Shown here in pieces: positions 53,401-61,808 of a stretch of 64,000 bases of DNA. Origin of the DNA: JBKCUA01 sp046318675. Lineage in GTDB: Bacteria; Pseudomonadota; Alphaproteobacteria; JAJTHO01. Both the position numbers and the translations under genes were made by a program. The stretch is from contig JBKCUA010000013.1 of the NCBI GenBank assembly GCA_046318675.1, forward strand, positions 62,001 through 126,000. Direction: 5' to 3'. The notes beneath the pieces are model-generated. The model was not told the origin of the DNA. It ran no database searches and saw nothing but the letters and a program-made list of their open reading frames with translations. Positions within the stretch are counted from its first letter, which is position 1. Every line of letters begins with the position of its first letter.

Positions 53401-53682
53401 TTATGCGGCAACTTTAAGTAATTGCCTCTTCACGGCCAGAGCTTCCAATGGTAAATCCATATCGGAAGTTTTCAACAAAAACGCATCCAGGCCGCCGGCG
53501 TGTTCGACGCAACGCACCCCATACGGGGTGGCGCGAAAGCGAAAGCCGCGCTGTAACTTTTCAGATACTAAGGTTATCTGCTGTAAATTCGGCAAAAAAC
53601 GACGGCGCGTTTTATTATTGGCATGACTGACATTGTTGCCTGTCTGCACACCCCGACCTGTTAATTCACAACGCCGCGCCAT
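53401..53682 (-). CDS. rpmB: 50S ribosomal protein L28
   Basis: 93 residues from ATG 53682 (ribosome binding site GGAGGATTTT). MARRCELTGRGVQTGNNVSH, ANNKTRRRFLPNL and KLQRGFRFRATPYGVRCVE define L28. An extra start 4 codons upstream is unlikely. Alone, without rpmG, as is common in alphaproteobacteria; yhhQ follows 2 bases after its stop. Confidence 0.96.
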   Translation of the reverse strand: MARRCELTGRGVQTGNNVSHANNKTRRRFLPNLQQITLVSEKLQRGFRFRATPYGVRCVEHAGGLDAFLLKTSDMDLPLEALAVKRQLLKVAA

Positions 53683-53841
53683 AAAATCCTCCAATCAAAG
53701 GACAAGCTTTCTAGCAAAATATAGACCAGCCTGTCAATATTTTCAGCACTTACAACCACGCAGCAATAAAACCATAAAAAACAAAAACCACAAACTATCT
53801 GCTGGTTGACCAACCCAAGCATATGCCTATATTTGGCCATC

Positions 53842-55395
53842 ATGGCAACAGTTCCAGCATTACCCGATACCCCCGCTTCCTGGCCGTTTCAGGAGGCAGC
53901 TAAACTTCAGGATCGTTCCCGCGACAAAGGGTATATTCTATTTGAAACAGGGTATGGGCCGTCAGGATTGCCGCACTTAGGCACGTTCGGTGAAGTCTTA
54001 CGAACAACGATGGTACGCCGAGCCTTCGAAACATTGTGCCCCGACATTGCGACAAAACTCATCGCTTTTTCCGACGATATGGACGGCCTACGCAAGGTTC
54101 CTGGCAACGTACCAAACCAAGACCTTCTAACTAAGCATTTGCATCAGCCCTTAACAAAAGTACCCGATCCGTTTGAAATTTACCCCAGTTTTGGCGAACA
54201 CAACAATGCCCGACTGTGCAGCTTTTTGGATGCCTTCGGCTTTAACTACGATTTTCGCAGTGCCACCGAATGCTACAAGACTGGGATTTTTGACGAAACC
54301 CTGCTCAAGGTGCTGCACCATTATGATGCCATTATGGCCGTGATGCTGCCAACCTTGGGCAAGGAGCGTCAAGAAACTTACAGCCCCTTCCTGCCTATCT
54401 GCCCCACCACGGGAAAAGTTCTACAGGCTGCTGTTGTAAGTCGTGATACAAAAAAAGGTACCATCATCTATACTGACCCAAGCACGAATAAAAACATCGA
54501 AGTTTCAGTAACCGGCGGAGCGTGTAAACTGCAATGGAAGGCCGATTGGGCAATGCGATGGGTGGCTCTGGGGGTTGATTATGAGATGGCGGGCAAAGAT
54601 TTAACTGATTCCTTAAAATTATCGGATAAAATATGCCGCATTCTGGGCGGCACCCCGCCAGTACATTTAATTTATGAGCTTTTCTTAGACGAAAAGGGAG
54701 AGAAAATTTCCAAATCCAAGGGCAACGGCTTGGCCTTAGAAGACTGGCTCCGCTATGCCCCTCAGGAGAGTCTTTCCTACTACCTCTTTCTCACCCCCAC
54801 CAGAGCCAAAAAATTGTATTTTGATGTTATTCCCAAAGCTGCCGATGAATATTTAACTTTTTTGGAAAAATACCACAGCCAGTCCTTGGCACAACAGCGG
54901 GACAACCCCGTCTGGCATATCCACGGCGGTGCCCCCCCGCGCCCCGATGCCGATATTTCGTTCAGCCTGCTGCTCAACCTAGCGGCGGCCTGCAACGCCG
55001 AAGATGCCAGCATTTTGTGGGGTTTCATCCGACACAGTAATCCAACCCTGACCCCGGAGGCTGCGCCTTTCCTCGATCACTTGGTGGGCTTTGCCGTCCG
55101 ATATTACCATGATTTTGTTCGGGCAAAAAAAAACTACCGCCCGGCCACGGTACAAGAGGCCGCTGCCATAAAAGACCTCCAAAAACGCTTGCAAATCAGT
55201 GATTATCAAGACGCCGAAAGCCTGCAAACCATCGTCTATACCGTCGGCACTGAACACGGCTTTACCAACCTCCGCGACTGGTTTGGCGCACTGTACGCGA
55301 TCCTTCTCGGCCAAGAAACCGGCCCCCGAATGGGATCGTTTATCGCCCTGTTTGGCGTGGAAGCGTTTTGCGCACTGATTGACGAAAAACTATGA
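53842..55395 (+). CDS. lysK: Lysyl-tRNA synthetase, class I
   Basis: 517 residues from ATG 53842. Class I catalytic core: HIGH-like GPSGLPHLGTFGE and KMSKS-like EKISKSKGNGL. AFSDDMDGLRKVPGN is the conserved Lys-AMP-site segment, and the C-terminal helical domain follows from about residue 345. Charges tRNA-Lys; the class I type (archaeal-like) is the usual form in alphaproteobacteria and replaces class II LysS. Overlaps hemF by 4 bases (ATGA). Confidence 0.94.
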   Translation: MATVPALPDTPASWPFQEAAKLQDRSRDKGYILFETGYGPSGLPHLGTFGEVLRTTMVRRAFETLCPDIATKLIAFSDDMDGLRKVPGNVPNQDLLTKHLHQPLTKVPDPFEIYPSFGEHNNARLCSFLDAFGFNYDFRSATECYKTGIFDETLLKVLHHYDAIMAVMLPTLGKERQETYSPFLPICPTTGKVLQAAVVSRDTKKGTIIYTDPSTNKNIEVSVTGGACKLQWKADWAMRWVALGVDYEMAGKDLTDSLKLSDKICRILGGTPPVHLIYELFLDEKGEKISKSKGNGLALEDWLRYAPQESLSYYLFLTPTRAKKLYFDVIPKAADEYLTFLEKYHSQSLAQQRDNPVWHIHGGAPPRPDADISFSLLLNLAAACNAEDASILWGFIRHSNPTLTPEAAPFLDHLVGFAVRYYHDFVRAKKNYRPATVQEAAAIKDLQKRLQISDYQDAESLQTIVYTVGTEHGFTNLRDWFGALYAILLGQETGPRMGSFIALFGVEAFCALIDEKL

Positions 55396-56243
55396 CCCAA
55401 GCAACCGAAGCACAAAAAACTACGGCTGCCGCTTGGTTTGCGGCACTGCGCGACGATCTATGCGCGGCTTTTGAAGCCATAGAAGACGCAGCCGGCGGCC
55501 AACGCCCTGCGGGGCGATTTGTACGCACACCCTGGGAACGCGATCCGCGCACCGGATCAGGCGGCGGGGAAATGTCCATGATGCGCGGCGGCCGGGTTTT
55601 CGAAAAAGTTGGCGTCAATATTTCCACCGTCTGGGGCGACTTTACCCACGAATTTCGTGGTCAGATTCCGGGGACAAAGGAAAGCCCGGCTTTCTGGGCG
55701 TCGGGGGTCTCCTTAGTGGCACATATGCAGTCCCCCCTAGTTCCAGCCGCGCACTTTAATACCCGCATGATTAGCACTGGTCTTACATGGTTCGGTGGAG
55801 GCGGCGACCTGAACCCCATGTACCCGATAGAAAACGATACGGCAGATTTTCATAAAGCATTCAAAGCCGCCTGTGATAAACATGATCCCGGTTACTATCC
55901 CCGTTTCAAGGAATGGTGTGATGAGTATTTCTTTATCAAGCACCGTGGTGTAGCGCGGGGGGTTGGCGGAATTTTTTACGATAACCTAACCACCCTATGG
56001 GAAAAGGATTTTGCGTTTACTCAAGATGTCGGTCGGGCGTTTTTGGAGATTTATCCGACCCTGATTCGGCGGCATATGCATGAGCCATGGACGCTGGAAC
56101 AACGGGCTTGGCAACTGCAGAAACGAGGCCTTTATGCCGAATTCAATTTACTATATGATAGAGGCACACAATTCGGCCTCAAAACCGGGGGCAATGTAGA
56201 AGCCATTCTCATGTCCCTGCCGCCGGAGGCAACATGGCCATAG
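55392..56243 (+). CDS. hemF: Coproporphyrinogen III oxidase, oxygen-dependent
   Basis: 283 residues. RDPRTGSGGGEMSMMRGGRV, HFNTRMISTGLTWFGGGGDLNP and RGVARGVGGIFYDNL are diagnostic of aerobic HemF. Converts coproporphyrinogen III to protoporphyrinogen IX using O2, so the organism makes haem at least under (micro)aerobic conditions. Starts at the lysK stop overlap. Near full length; the C-terminus LKTGGNVEAILMSLPPEATW is normal. Confidence 0.96.
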   Translation: MTQATEAQKTTAAAWFAALRDDLCAAFEAIEDAAGGQRPAGRFVRTPWERDPRTGSGGGEMSMMRGGRVFEKVGVNISTVWGDFTHEFRGQIPGTKESPAFWASGVSLVAHMQSPLVPAAHFNTRMISTGLTWFGGGGDLNPMYPIENDTADFHKAFKAACDKHDPGYYPRFKEWCDEYFFIKHRGVARGVGGIFYDNLTTLWEKDFAFTQDVGRAFLEIYPTLIRRHMHEPWTLEQRAWQLQKRGLYAEFNLLYDRGTQFGLKTGGNVEAILMSLPPEATWP

Positions 56244-56251
56244 GAGGCAAC

Positions 56252-56578
56252 ATGAAAGTGTGGGTGGTACTTTTTCTGGTGTTGACCCTGCCCGCTGCGG
56301 CGCAACAGCGTTACCCCAGCTATGTTCGCGATCGCACCATCAGCGATTGCATGACGCAAAAACCACCCGTGGCCGTTCCTTATAGCAATTCCCAAAAACG
56401 CGCCTATTGCACTTGTTATTACAACTATTTTCAGCAATACGTGCCCTACAATGACTTTGAGAAAACGGATCAACTGGCCAGAGCCGGACGAATAAAAGAA
56501 ATTCCCATGTCTTTTGCCATGCACGTGGAAAAAGCTGTCAATGCTTGCGGTCAGAGATTTCTCCTTAACAAGCAATAG
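56252..56578 (+). CDS. Small secreted protein with three cysteines, unknown function
   Basis: 108 residues from ATG 56252 (ribosome binding site ATAGGAGGCAAC). Signal peptide MKVWVVLFLVLTLPAAA, cleavage probably before QQ. The mature part has Tyr/Phe-rich motifs (AYCTCYYNYFQQYVP) and Cys at several points (DCMTQK, YCTC, NACGQ), suggesting disulfides. I recognise no family. Placed 8 bases after hemF and 11 bases before the Trm112-like gene, so likely in the lysK-hemF operon. Confidence 0.7.
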   Translation: MKVWVVLFLVLTLPAAAQQRYPSYVRDRTISDCMTQKPPVAVPYSNSQKRAYCTCYYNYFQQYVPYNDFEKTDQLARAGRIKEIPMSFAMHVEKAVNACGQRFLLNKQ

Positions 56579-56589
56579 GATAAATAAAA

Positions 56590-56769
56590 ATGGACACTCA
56601 TACCTTTGATAAAACATTGCTGGACATTCTGGTCTGCCCGGTGACGCGGCGGCCATTGGAATACCACGCCGACACCAACGAGCTTATCAGCAAGGCCGCA
56701 AAGTTAGCCTACCCCATTCGGGAGGGGATTCCCATCATGCTCCCCGAAGAAGCCCGGCATCTTGATTAG
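56590..56769 (+). CDS. Trm112-family (UPF0434/YcaR) small protein
   Basis: 59 residues, ATG 56590 to TAG 56769. LLDILVCPVTRRPLEY, followed by ELISKAAKLAYPIREGIPIM and LPEEARHL, matches the Trm112/YcaR family, with only one of the usual zinc cysteines. In bacteria these short proteins are of unclear role, possibly activators of methyltransferases. Convergent with msbA (4-base overlap). Confidence 0.85.
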   Translation: MDTHTFDKTLLDILVCPVTRRPLEYHADTNELISKAAKLAYPIREGIPIMLPEEARHLD

Positions 56770-58538
56770 GCGGCGGTAAAAGCAGCTTTAGCGTCTTCGG
56801 CTTGTTGAAGCCTGTACAAGCGAGCGTACAAACCGCCTTTAGCCAGCAATTCGGCGTGGTTGCCCGTTTCCACCACCTGCCCCTTGTCGAGAACAATAAT
56901 GGTATCAGCGTTGAGAATCGTCGAAAAGCGATGGGCAATAACAAGGGTAGTGCGCCCAGCGGCGAGGCGGGCTATGGCCTTTTGAATCGATCGTTCGGAT
57001 TCGGCATCTAAGGCAGAGGTTGCCTCATCAAGAAGCAGGATCGGCGCATCCTTAATCATCGCCCGTGCAATGGCAATTCGTTGACGCTGGCCACCGGAAA
57101 GCAGCGTGCCGTTCTCCCCCAACCGGGTGGCAAAGCCATGAGGCAAAGCATCAATAAAACCCAACGCGGCGGCATCGGCGGCGGCGGCGCGGATTTCTTC
57201 ATCTGTTGCATCCAACCGGCCATAGCGAATGTTCGCCTCGGCAGTATCATTAAAGATATTAACATCTTGGGAGACCAAGGCGGTAGAAGCGCGAAGAGAG
57301 GCAACCGTTGCGGTGCTGATATCCTGACCATCAAACAACACCCGACCTTCCTGCGTCTCATAAAAGCGCAGCAATAGGTGGAAAATAGTGGACTTCCCCG
57401 CCCCCGATGGACCAACAAGGGCCACAAACTTTCCGGGCGGAACGGTAAAGCTAAGATTTTTCAGGGCTTCATGGCCGCTGGCATAGCGGAAGGTGACATT
57501 GTCAAAGCGAATTTCACCCTTGGTAATCTCCAACGGTTTGGAACCCGGCTTGTCGTGAATCGTAGGAATGGTATCAAGCACTTGGTAGAGGCGATCCGCC
57601 CCGGCGAGGCCTTCTTGAATGCTGAGGTTCACCTTGCTCAACCGTTTTAACGGCTCATAGGCCAGCAACAGCGCAGTAATGAACGAGAAAAAACTCCCCG
57701 TCGTCTTAGCTCCAGTAATCACTTGATGCCCACCGTACAAAATGACGGTGACAATCGCAACCCCACCCAACAACTCCATAATAGGGGAAGAAATCGCCCG
57801 AATACGGGTCATTTTCATGCTGAGGTTGAGCACCGCGTCCATCTGTCGCCAGCCGCGCTCGGTTTCAAAATCCTCACGGTTGTAGGCCTTAACATGGCGA
57901 ATTCCTTGAAAAGATTCTTGAATAAATGAGGTAAATGCCCCCGTCTCCCGGGAGGCGGTGGTGGAAAACCGCCGTACCTTACGACCCAGCTTAGCAATAA
58001 AAACAATAGCGATAGGAAAGGTAAAGAAGGAGACCATTGCCAAGCCCCAGTCCTGATAAAAGAGCATTCCCACCAAAAAAATAATGGTCATCGCATCCTT
58101 AAACGCTGCCGTAAGGGTACCGGAAACCATCGCCCGCAGACTTCCGGCATCGTAGGCCACCCGGGACAACAGGCCGCTAGAGGTATGCTCATGAAAATAC
58201 GCCACATCCGCACGAAGCAGGTGGGCATAAGAACGCTTCTGCACGTCCGTCACCACTCGGTCGCCAACGCTGGTTAAAAACAACGATTCGCCGTAGCTAG
58301 CCACGGCCTTGAGGGCAAACACCCCAATCACCGCCAACCCTACCAACCACAACATAGCTCCGTTCTTGGCCACGAACACCTCATCCAGCACCGGCTCCAT
58401 CAGCTTAGCCATAGCCGCCGTAGAGGCCGACACCAACATCATGCACAAAACCGCCAACAAAAACGTATTTCGATACTTGCGGACGTGCTCTTTCCACAAA
58501 CGACGGGTAAGAACGGTAGTAGGGTAATAGCTGCTCAT
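56766..58538 (-). CDS. msbA: ABC exporter, MsbA-like lipid flippase (fused permease and ATPase)
   Basis: 590 residues. N-terminal six-helix transmembrane domain (about 25-310), then the nucleotide-binding domain: Walker A VGPSGAGKST, Q-loop TALVSQDVNIF, signature LLSGGQRQRIAIARAM, Walker B ILLLDEATSALD and switch His in TLVIAHRFST. Probably exports lipid A-core or other lipids; other ABCB-type roles cannot be excluded. No Shine-Dalgarno sequence is evident before ATG 58538. Convergent with the small genes, upstream of it lies trxA on the same strand. Confidence 0.85.
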   Translation of the reverse strand: MSSYYPTTVLTRRLWKEHVRKYRNTFLLAVLCMMLVSASTAAMAKLMEPVLDEVFVAKNGAMLWLVGLAVIGVFALKAVASYGESLFLTSVGDRVVTDVQKRSYAHLLRADVAYFHEHTSSGLLSRVAYDAGSLRAMVSGTLTAAFKDAMTIIFLVGMLFYQDWGLAMVSFFTFPIAIVFIAKLGRKVRRFSTTASRETGAFTSFIQESFQGIRHVKAYNREDFETERGWRQMDAVLNLSMKMTRIRAISSPIMELLGGVAIVTVILYGGHQVITGAKTTGSFFSFITALLLAYEPLKRLSKVNLSIQEGLAGADRLYQVLDTIPTIHDKPGSKPLEITKGEIRFDNVTFRYASGHEALKNLSFTVPPGKFVALVGPSGAGKSTIFHLLLRFYETQEGRVLFDGQDISTATVASLRASTALVSQDVNIFNDTAEANIRYGRLDATDEEIRAAAADAAALGFIDALPHGFATRLGENGTLLSGGQRQRIAIARAMIKDAPILLLDEATSALDAESERSIQKAIARLAAGRTTLVIAHRFSTILNADTIIVLDKGQVVETGNHAELLAKGGLYARLYRLQQAEDAKAAFTAA

Positions 58539-58630
58539 ATTTTTTTCAGTGAGTGGTTAATAAGGGTGAGTGGCGATTCTTTTGCTCATCGTGAAAAATT
58601 TTTCAAAATGAACAAAAAACTACTCACCAC

Positions 58631-58951
58631 TCACAACTCCCCCGTAAGCCACTGCGCCAATGCCGCCTTTGGCAAGCTGCCCACCTTAGTGCTGACAGGT
58701 TGGCCATTTTTAAACAAAATCAGGGTTGGAATACTTCGGATACGAAACTTATTCGGGGTGTTGGGGTTTTCGTCAATGTTCACCTTAGCGATTTTTACCT
58801 TGCCGGCAAATTGCGCGCTCAACTCTTCCAGAACCGGGCCAATGGCCTTGCACGGGCCGCACCATTCCGCCCAGAAATCCACCAATACCGGGCTTTTATC
58901 TTGTAAGACTTCTTGTTCAAAGGTGGCATCGGTAACTTTGACAGTGCTCAT
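58631..58951 (-). CDS. trxA: Thioredoxin
   Basis: 106 residues. Active site W30-C31-G-P-C34, with FWAEWCGPCKAIGP, cis-Pro in IRSIPTLILFKNG and full thioredoxin length. Cytosolic disulfide reductase. The 92-base spacer before msbA carries GTGAGTGG-type repeats able to pair with CCACTCAC at the trxA end. Likely independent transcription from the 58,952 side. Confidence 0.96.
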   Translation of the reverse strand: MSTVKVTDATFEQEVLQDKSPVLVDFWAEWCGPCKAIGPVLEELSAQFAGKVKIAKVNIDENPNTPNKFRIRSIPTLILFKNGQPVSTKVGSLPKAALAQWLTGEL

Positions 58952-59112
58952 GGCAAGAATCCTTTATCTCTTCCCTAAATAGAGTGTTTTTGCAGCTTCC
59001 GCAAGCAGCACCTCTGTGCACACAAGCCCTAATATTGGCTCTTTTTCAGCATCGGTCCGTTGTAACGCCGTTGCCTTGAATGAAGATAACCGCTGCACGT
59101 TGCCCCCTTGTC

Positions 59113-59246
59113 TTCTCCCGCGCAGCGGGGGAAGGGGGGGATGGGGGTGTTTAAAATTATTAAAAATAATACCTTGTCTTTGCACTCTTGCCCCCCTCCC
59201 CGTAAGGCCATCGGCCTTACGCCTCCCCCGCAAGCGGGAGAGGAAG
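59113..59246. repeat. GC-rich palindromic intergenic repeat
   Basis: Self-complementary runs: an imperfect C-rich/G-rich hairpin at 59113-59134; GTAAGGCC (59202-59209) with GGCCTTAC (59213-59220), a perfect 8-base stem; and an imperfect stem of the type CCTCCCCCGC/GCGGGAGAGG at 59222-59243. The G-run arm (59127-59147) can also pair with the C-run arm (59190-59201). This resembles dispersed repeats between bacterial genes. Confidence 0.6.
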
Positions 59247-59276
59247 TTGCACCGCGCTCTTCGATAGACTCATACT

Positions 59277-59479
59277 AATTTTCAGTCTATCGTGTATGAT
59301 TCAAAATAAAACTGGTCATGGCGAGGCACGAAGTGCCGTGGCCATCTAGGAAAAATGAATGCTGGATCGCCACGCGCCTAGCGGCGCTCGCGAAGACGAC
59401 CGAGGATGTATACTGGCAAGTTTTTTACGTACGCATTATCCACAATAATCGCTTTATATTACCTGATAGACTGAGAATT
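59277..59479. repeat. MITE-like element with 16-base inverted ends
   Basis: Left end AATTTTCAGTCTATCG (59277-59292) and right end TGATAGACTGAGAATT (59464-59479) are inverted repeats matching at 14 of 16 positions. Inside lies a hairpin GGCACGAAGTGCC (59325-59337) in a GCGAGGCACGAAGTGCCGTGG context like widespread intergenic repeats of environmental bacteria. A further CGATAGACT (59262-59270) pairs with AGTCTATCG (59284-59292). No coding capacity. Confidence 0.55.
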
Positions 59480-59521
59480 GGGATCACAACACTTGTGTGC
59501 ATAGGATAGCCGCAAACAGAA

Positions 59522-59546
59522 AGGGGCGGAGAATTTCCCCGCCCCT
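59522..59546 (-). terminator. Probable intrinsic terminator of the porin gene
   Basis: On the minus strand AGGGGCGG...CCGCCCCT forms an 8-base stem with a 9-base loop, followed by TTTCTGTTTG, about 42 bases after the porin stop. The T-run is interrupted, so termination may be moderate. Confidence 0.6.
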
Positions 59547-59587
59547 CGCCGTCTTTCGTTCATTCCGAGGAATTTCCCCGGCGGAGA

Positions 59588-60805
59588 TTAGAACTCCAAT
59601 TTGGTACCGAGCATTACGACGGTGCCTTCGTTGTCTTTGTTGGTTGCTGTTTTGGCAGCACCCGTTTCGTAGTTGAACATCGTGCCTTCTACGAAGGTGG
59701 ACAAGCCAGGGGCTACGACATACGTCGCGCCAAGGGAGTACACATCTAGGCTTTGATCGCGACGGTGGTCTTGATCGCCTTCGTTTTCTGCCCACAGCGC
59801 GCTGGCACCCACTACAAATGGGCCAGTCTCGTATTGCAGACCAAGGTTGTAGCCTTGAGCATCGCTTCTGTTAGCGGTTTTCTCATAGCCAGAATCACCT
59901 TGGAACACATAACCACCACCAAGAGTCCAACCGAGGTAGGACAACTGACCGCCCAATTGATAGGCGGAGAGGTCTTGGTAGCGTGTCGTCGTTGTGGTGG
60001 AGATATGATCTTTTGCTTCAGCACCAACATGAGTTGCGCTCACGGCCACACCAACACCAGAGAAGGTGTTTACGTAGTTCAGACCCAATTCATAAGCGTT
60101 CTGGAAATTTTCGCGGTTCAACAAGCCGTCTGTAGTTCCAGGAGTGGTGGTGCTACTTACAAACTTCTCGGAACGACGACTACCGGCCGACGCCTTATCC
60201 CCGTTCAGATCGGGAGCATAAGACGCACCGAACTGGAAGCCCGCTACGCGAGGGGTGAAGTAGGTCACTTTTGAGGCGTAGTCCGTGTCAAAGGCCTTGA
60301 ACATTTCGGTCAGGCCAGCAAGGCTTTTACGGCCATCGGCAAGACCATTGCCAGTGGCACTAGCACCGTCAAAGTTATTCACGACGAACTCTTTGTAATC
60401 GCCATCAATACCGCCGGTACCGAACTTGTTCGGGGCGTAGTAAGCCATACGGTCGGACGCACCATTGTAGTTGCCCACTTCCGCACGACCAGCAGAGCCG
60501 GAAGCGAACACGAGGTAACGCTCACCGTTGTTGGTATCGGAAGTACTGGTGGCCAATTTAATACGCCCACCGTATTTCCAGCCGGCCGCCGCCGTACCAT
60601 TGGCACGCAGGGTGACATCGGAATCGTTGTAGAAGGCGTCAGGGCGTTGATTCTTATCGCCGTCTTCGTTGGCCAGACCATATACAGCCTTAACGGTACC
60701 GCCAAGGGTAATGGTGAGGGGAGCAGCTTTGTCCGCAGCGCTGGCAAAAGAGGCGGAAGCCACAATGCCAACAAGAGCGGTTGTGCCCAGTAAAAACTTT
60801 TTCAT
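59588..60805 (-). CDS. Outer-membrane porin
   Basis: 405 residues. Signal peptide MKKFLLGTTALVGIVASASF with cleavage after ASA; mature protein of alternating polar/apolar strands, acidic loops and a C-terminal Phe (GTKLEF), the marks of a general trimeric porin. VFASGSAGRAEVGNYNGASD resembles the L3-region of alphaproteobacterial/Rhodospirillaceae porins. Diffuses small solutes across the outer membrane. A terminator hairpin follows and a promoter-like pair precedes it. Confidence 0.85.
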   Translation of the reverse strand: MKKFLLGTTALVGIVASASFASAADKAAPLTITLGGTVKAVYGLANEDGDKNQRPDAFYNDSDVTLRANGTAAAGWKYGGRIKLATSTSDTNNGERYLVFASGSAGRAEVGNYNGASDRMAYYAPNKFGTGGIDGDYKEFVVNNFDGASATGNGLADGRKSLAGLTEMFKAFDTDYASKVTYFTPRVAGFQFGASYAPDLNGDKASAGSRRSEKFVSSTTTPGTTDGLLNRENFQNAYELGLNYVNTFSGVGVAVSATHVGAEAKDHISTTTTTRYQDLSAYQLGGQLSYLGWTLGGGYVFQGDSGYEKTANRSDAQGYNLGLQYETGPFVVGASALWAENEGDQDHRRDQSLDVYSLGATYVVAPGLSTFVEGTMFNYETGAAKTATNKDNEGTVVMLGTKLEF

Positions 60806-60855
60806 TCGGAGTCTCCATGAACGAAAGGGTTACGACACTTAGGTCAAGTTGAGGC

Positions 60856-60884
60856 ATAAGAACACTGGTGCAAAAAAGCTGCAA
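60856..60884 (-). promoter_or_regulatory. Candidate porin promoter
   Basis: On the minus strand TTGCAG (plus 60879-60884), 17-base spacer and TCTTAT (plus 60856-60861), 50 bases upstream of the porin start. -10 matches only 4 of 6. A GGAGA ribosome binding site sits next to the start codon. Weak; only suggestive. Confidence 0.3.
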
Positions 60885-61016
60885 TCCTTTTTGCACACCC
60901 CCGCGTCACAAAAACAACGAGCTGTTGCATTTGCGACACAGCTTTAAGAATTGCTTAAGAAATTCCCGACGTAAACACCCTTTGCGCCACGGCCATTTTT
61001 CTGAAAGAACAGGTGT

Positions 61017-61808
61017 ATGAGTTTACCCTTCATCAAAATGCACGGAACCGGAAACGATTTTGTGATTCTTGACGCACGCACTGTCCCGTTGCCTACATCG
61101 CTGGATTTTCAACGACTGGCCGATCGCCGCTTCGGGGTTGGGTGCGATCAGATAATTATTCTGCGCCCTAGCCGCACCGCCGATGTGTTCATGGACATCC
61201 GCAACAGCGACGGCAGCCCTTCTGGAGCCTGCGGCAACGCCACGCGCTGCGTCGTCAAGCTGCTGGGATCGTCTATCCGCATTGAAACCGCCGCCGGGCT
61301 TTTGGAAGGGCATCTTGAGGCCGACGGCACTATCACCGTGGATTTAGGTCCCGTGCGGCTGGACTGGCGGGAGATTCCCTTAGCAAAGGCTCTTGATACC
61401 AACGCCTTAACCTTTGACGAACTTCCCCTAGGCTGCGCCATTAATGTTGGCAACCCGCATTGCGTGTTTTTCGTGCCCAATGTGGAGGCCATTGACCTTG
61501 CCACTATCGGCCGTCGCCTTGAACATCATCCCCTGTTCCCCGAACGATGCAATATCGAATTTGCTGAAGCCCTTGGCGACAACCGTTTTCGCGTCCGGGT
61601 TTGGGAGCGGGGATCGGGTGTCACCCTGGCCTGCGGCACCGGCGCAGTAGCCGTGGGCGTGGCGGCGTTCCGGCGTAAACTGGCCGGACGGCATACCACC
61701 ATCATCATGGACGGCGGCACCTTATATATAGAGTATCTCCCCGATGGGCATGGATTACTGCGCGGGGAGGCAGTACGTGTGTTTGAGGGGGTGTGGGAAG
61801 GATCCTAA
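61017..61808 (+). CDS. dapF: Diaminopimelate epimerase
   Basis: 263 residues. MHGTGNDFVILDA at the N-terminus and the two catalytic cysteines, C72 (PSGACGNATRC) and C206 (VTLACGTGA), identify DapF. Interconverts LL- and meso-diaminopimelate for lysine and peptidoglycan. Starts at ATG 61017 and converges on purK with a 4-base overlap. Length normal, all key residues present. Confidence 0.96.
   Translation: MSLPFIKMHGTGNDFVILDARTVPLPTSLDFQRLADRRFGVGCDQIIILRPSRTADVFMDIRNSDGSPSGACGNATRCVVKLLGSSIRIETAAGLLEGHLEADGTITVDLGPVRLDWREIPLAKALDTNALTFDELPLGCAINVGNPHCVFFVPNVEAIDLATIGRRLEHHPLFPERCNIEFAEALGDNRFRVRVWERGSGVTLACGTGAVAVGVAAFRRKLAGRHTTIIMDGGTLYIEYLPDGHGLLRGEAVRVFEGVWEGS

Larger units (their letters stand above)
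58952..59587. other. Repeat-rich intergenic gap of 636 bases
   Basis: No credible gene: short ORFs here are within repeats. From left to right it holds about 130 bases with nothing recognised, a GC-rich palindromic block (59113-59246), an inverted-repeat-bounded element (59277-59479) and a hairpin likely terminating porin transcription (59522-59546). Compare the individual entries. Confidence 0.7.

Noticed and set aside
59016..59267. Short ORF across the GC-rich repeat
   Set aside because: It is made of palindromic C/G-runs, with no ribosome binding site and no protein-like pattern; it is a repeat artefact.
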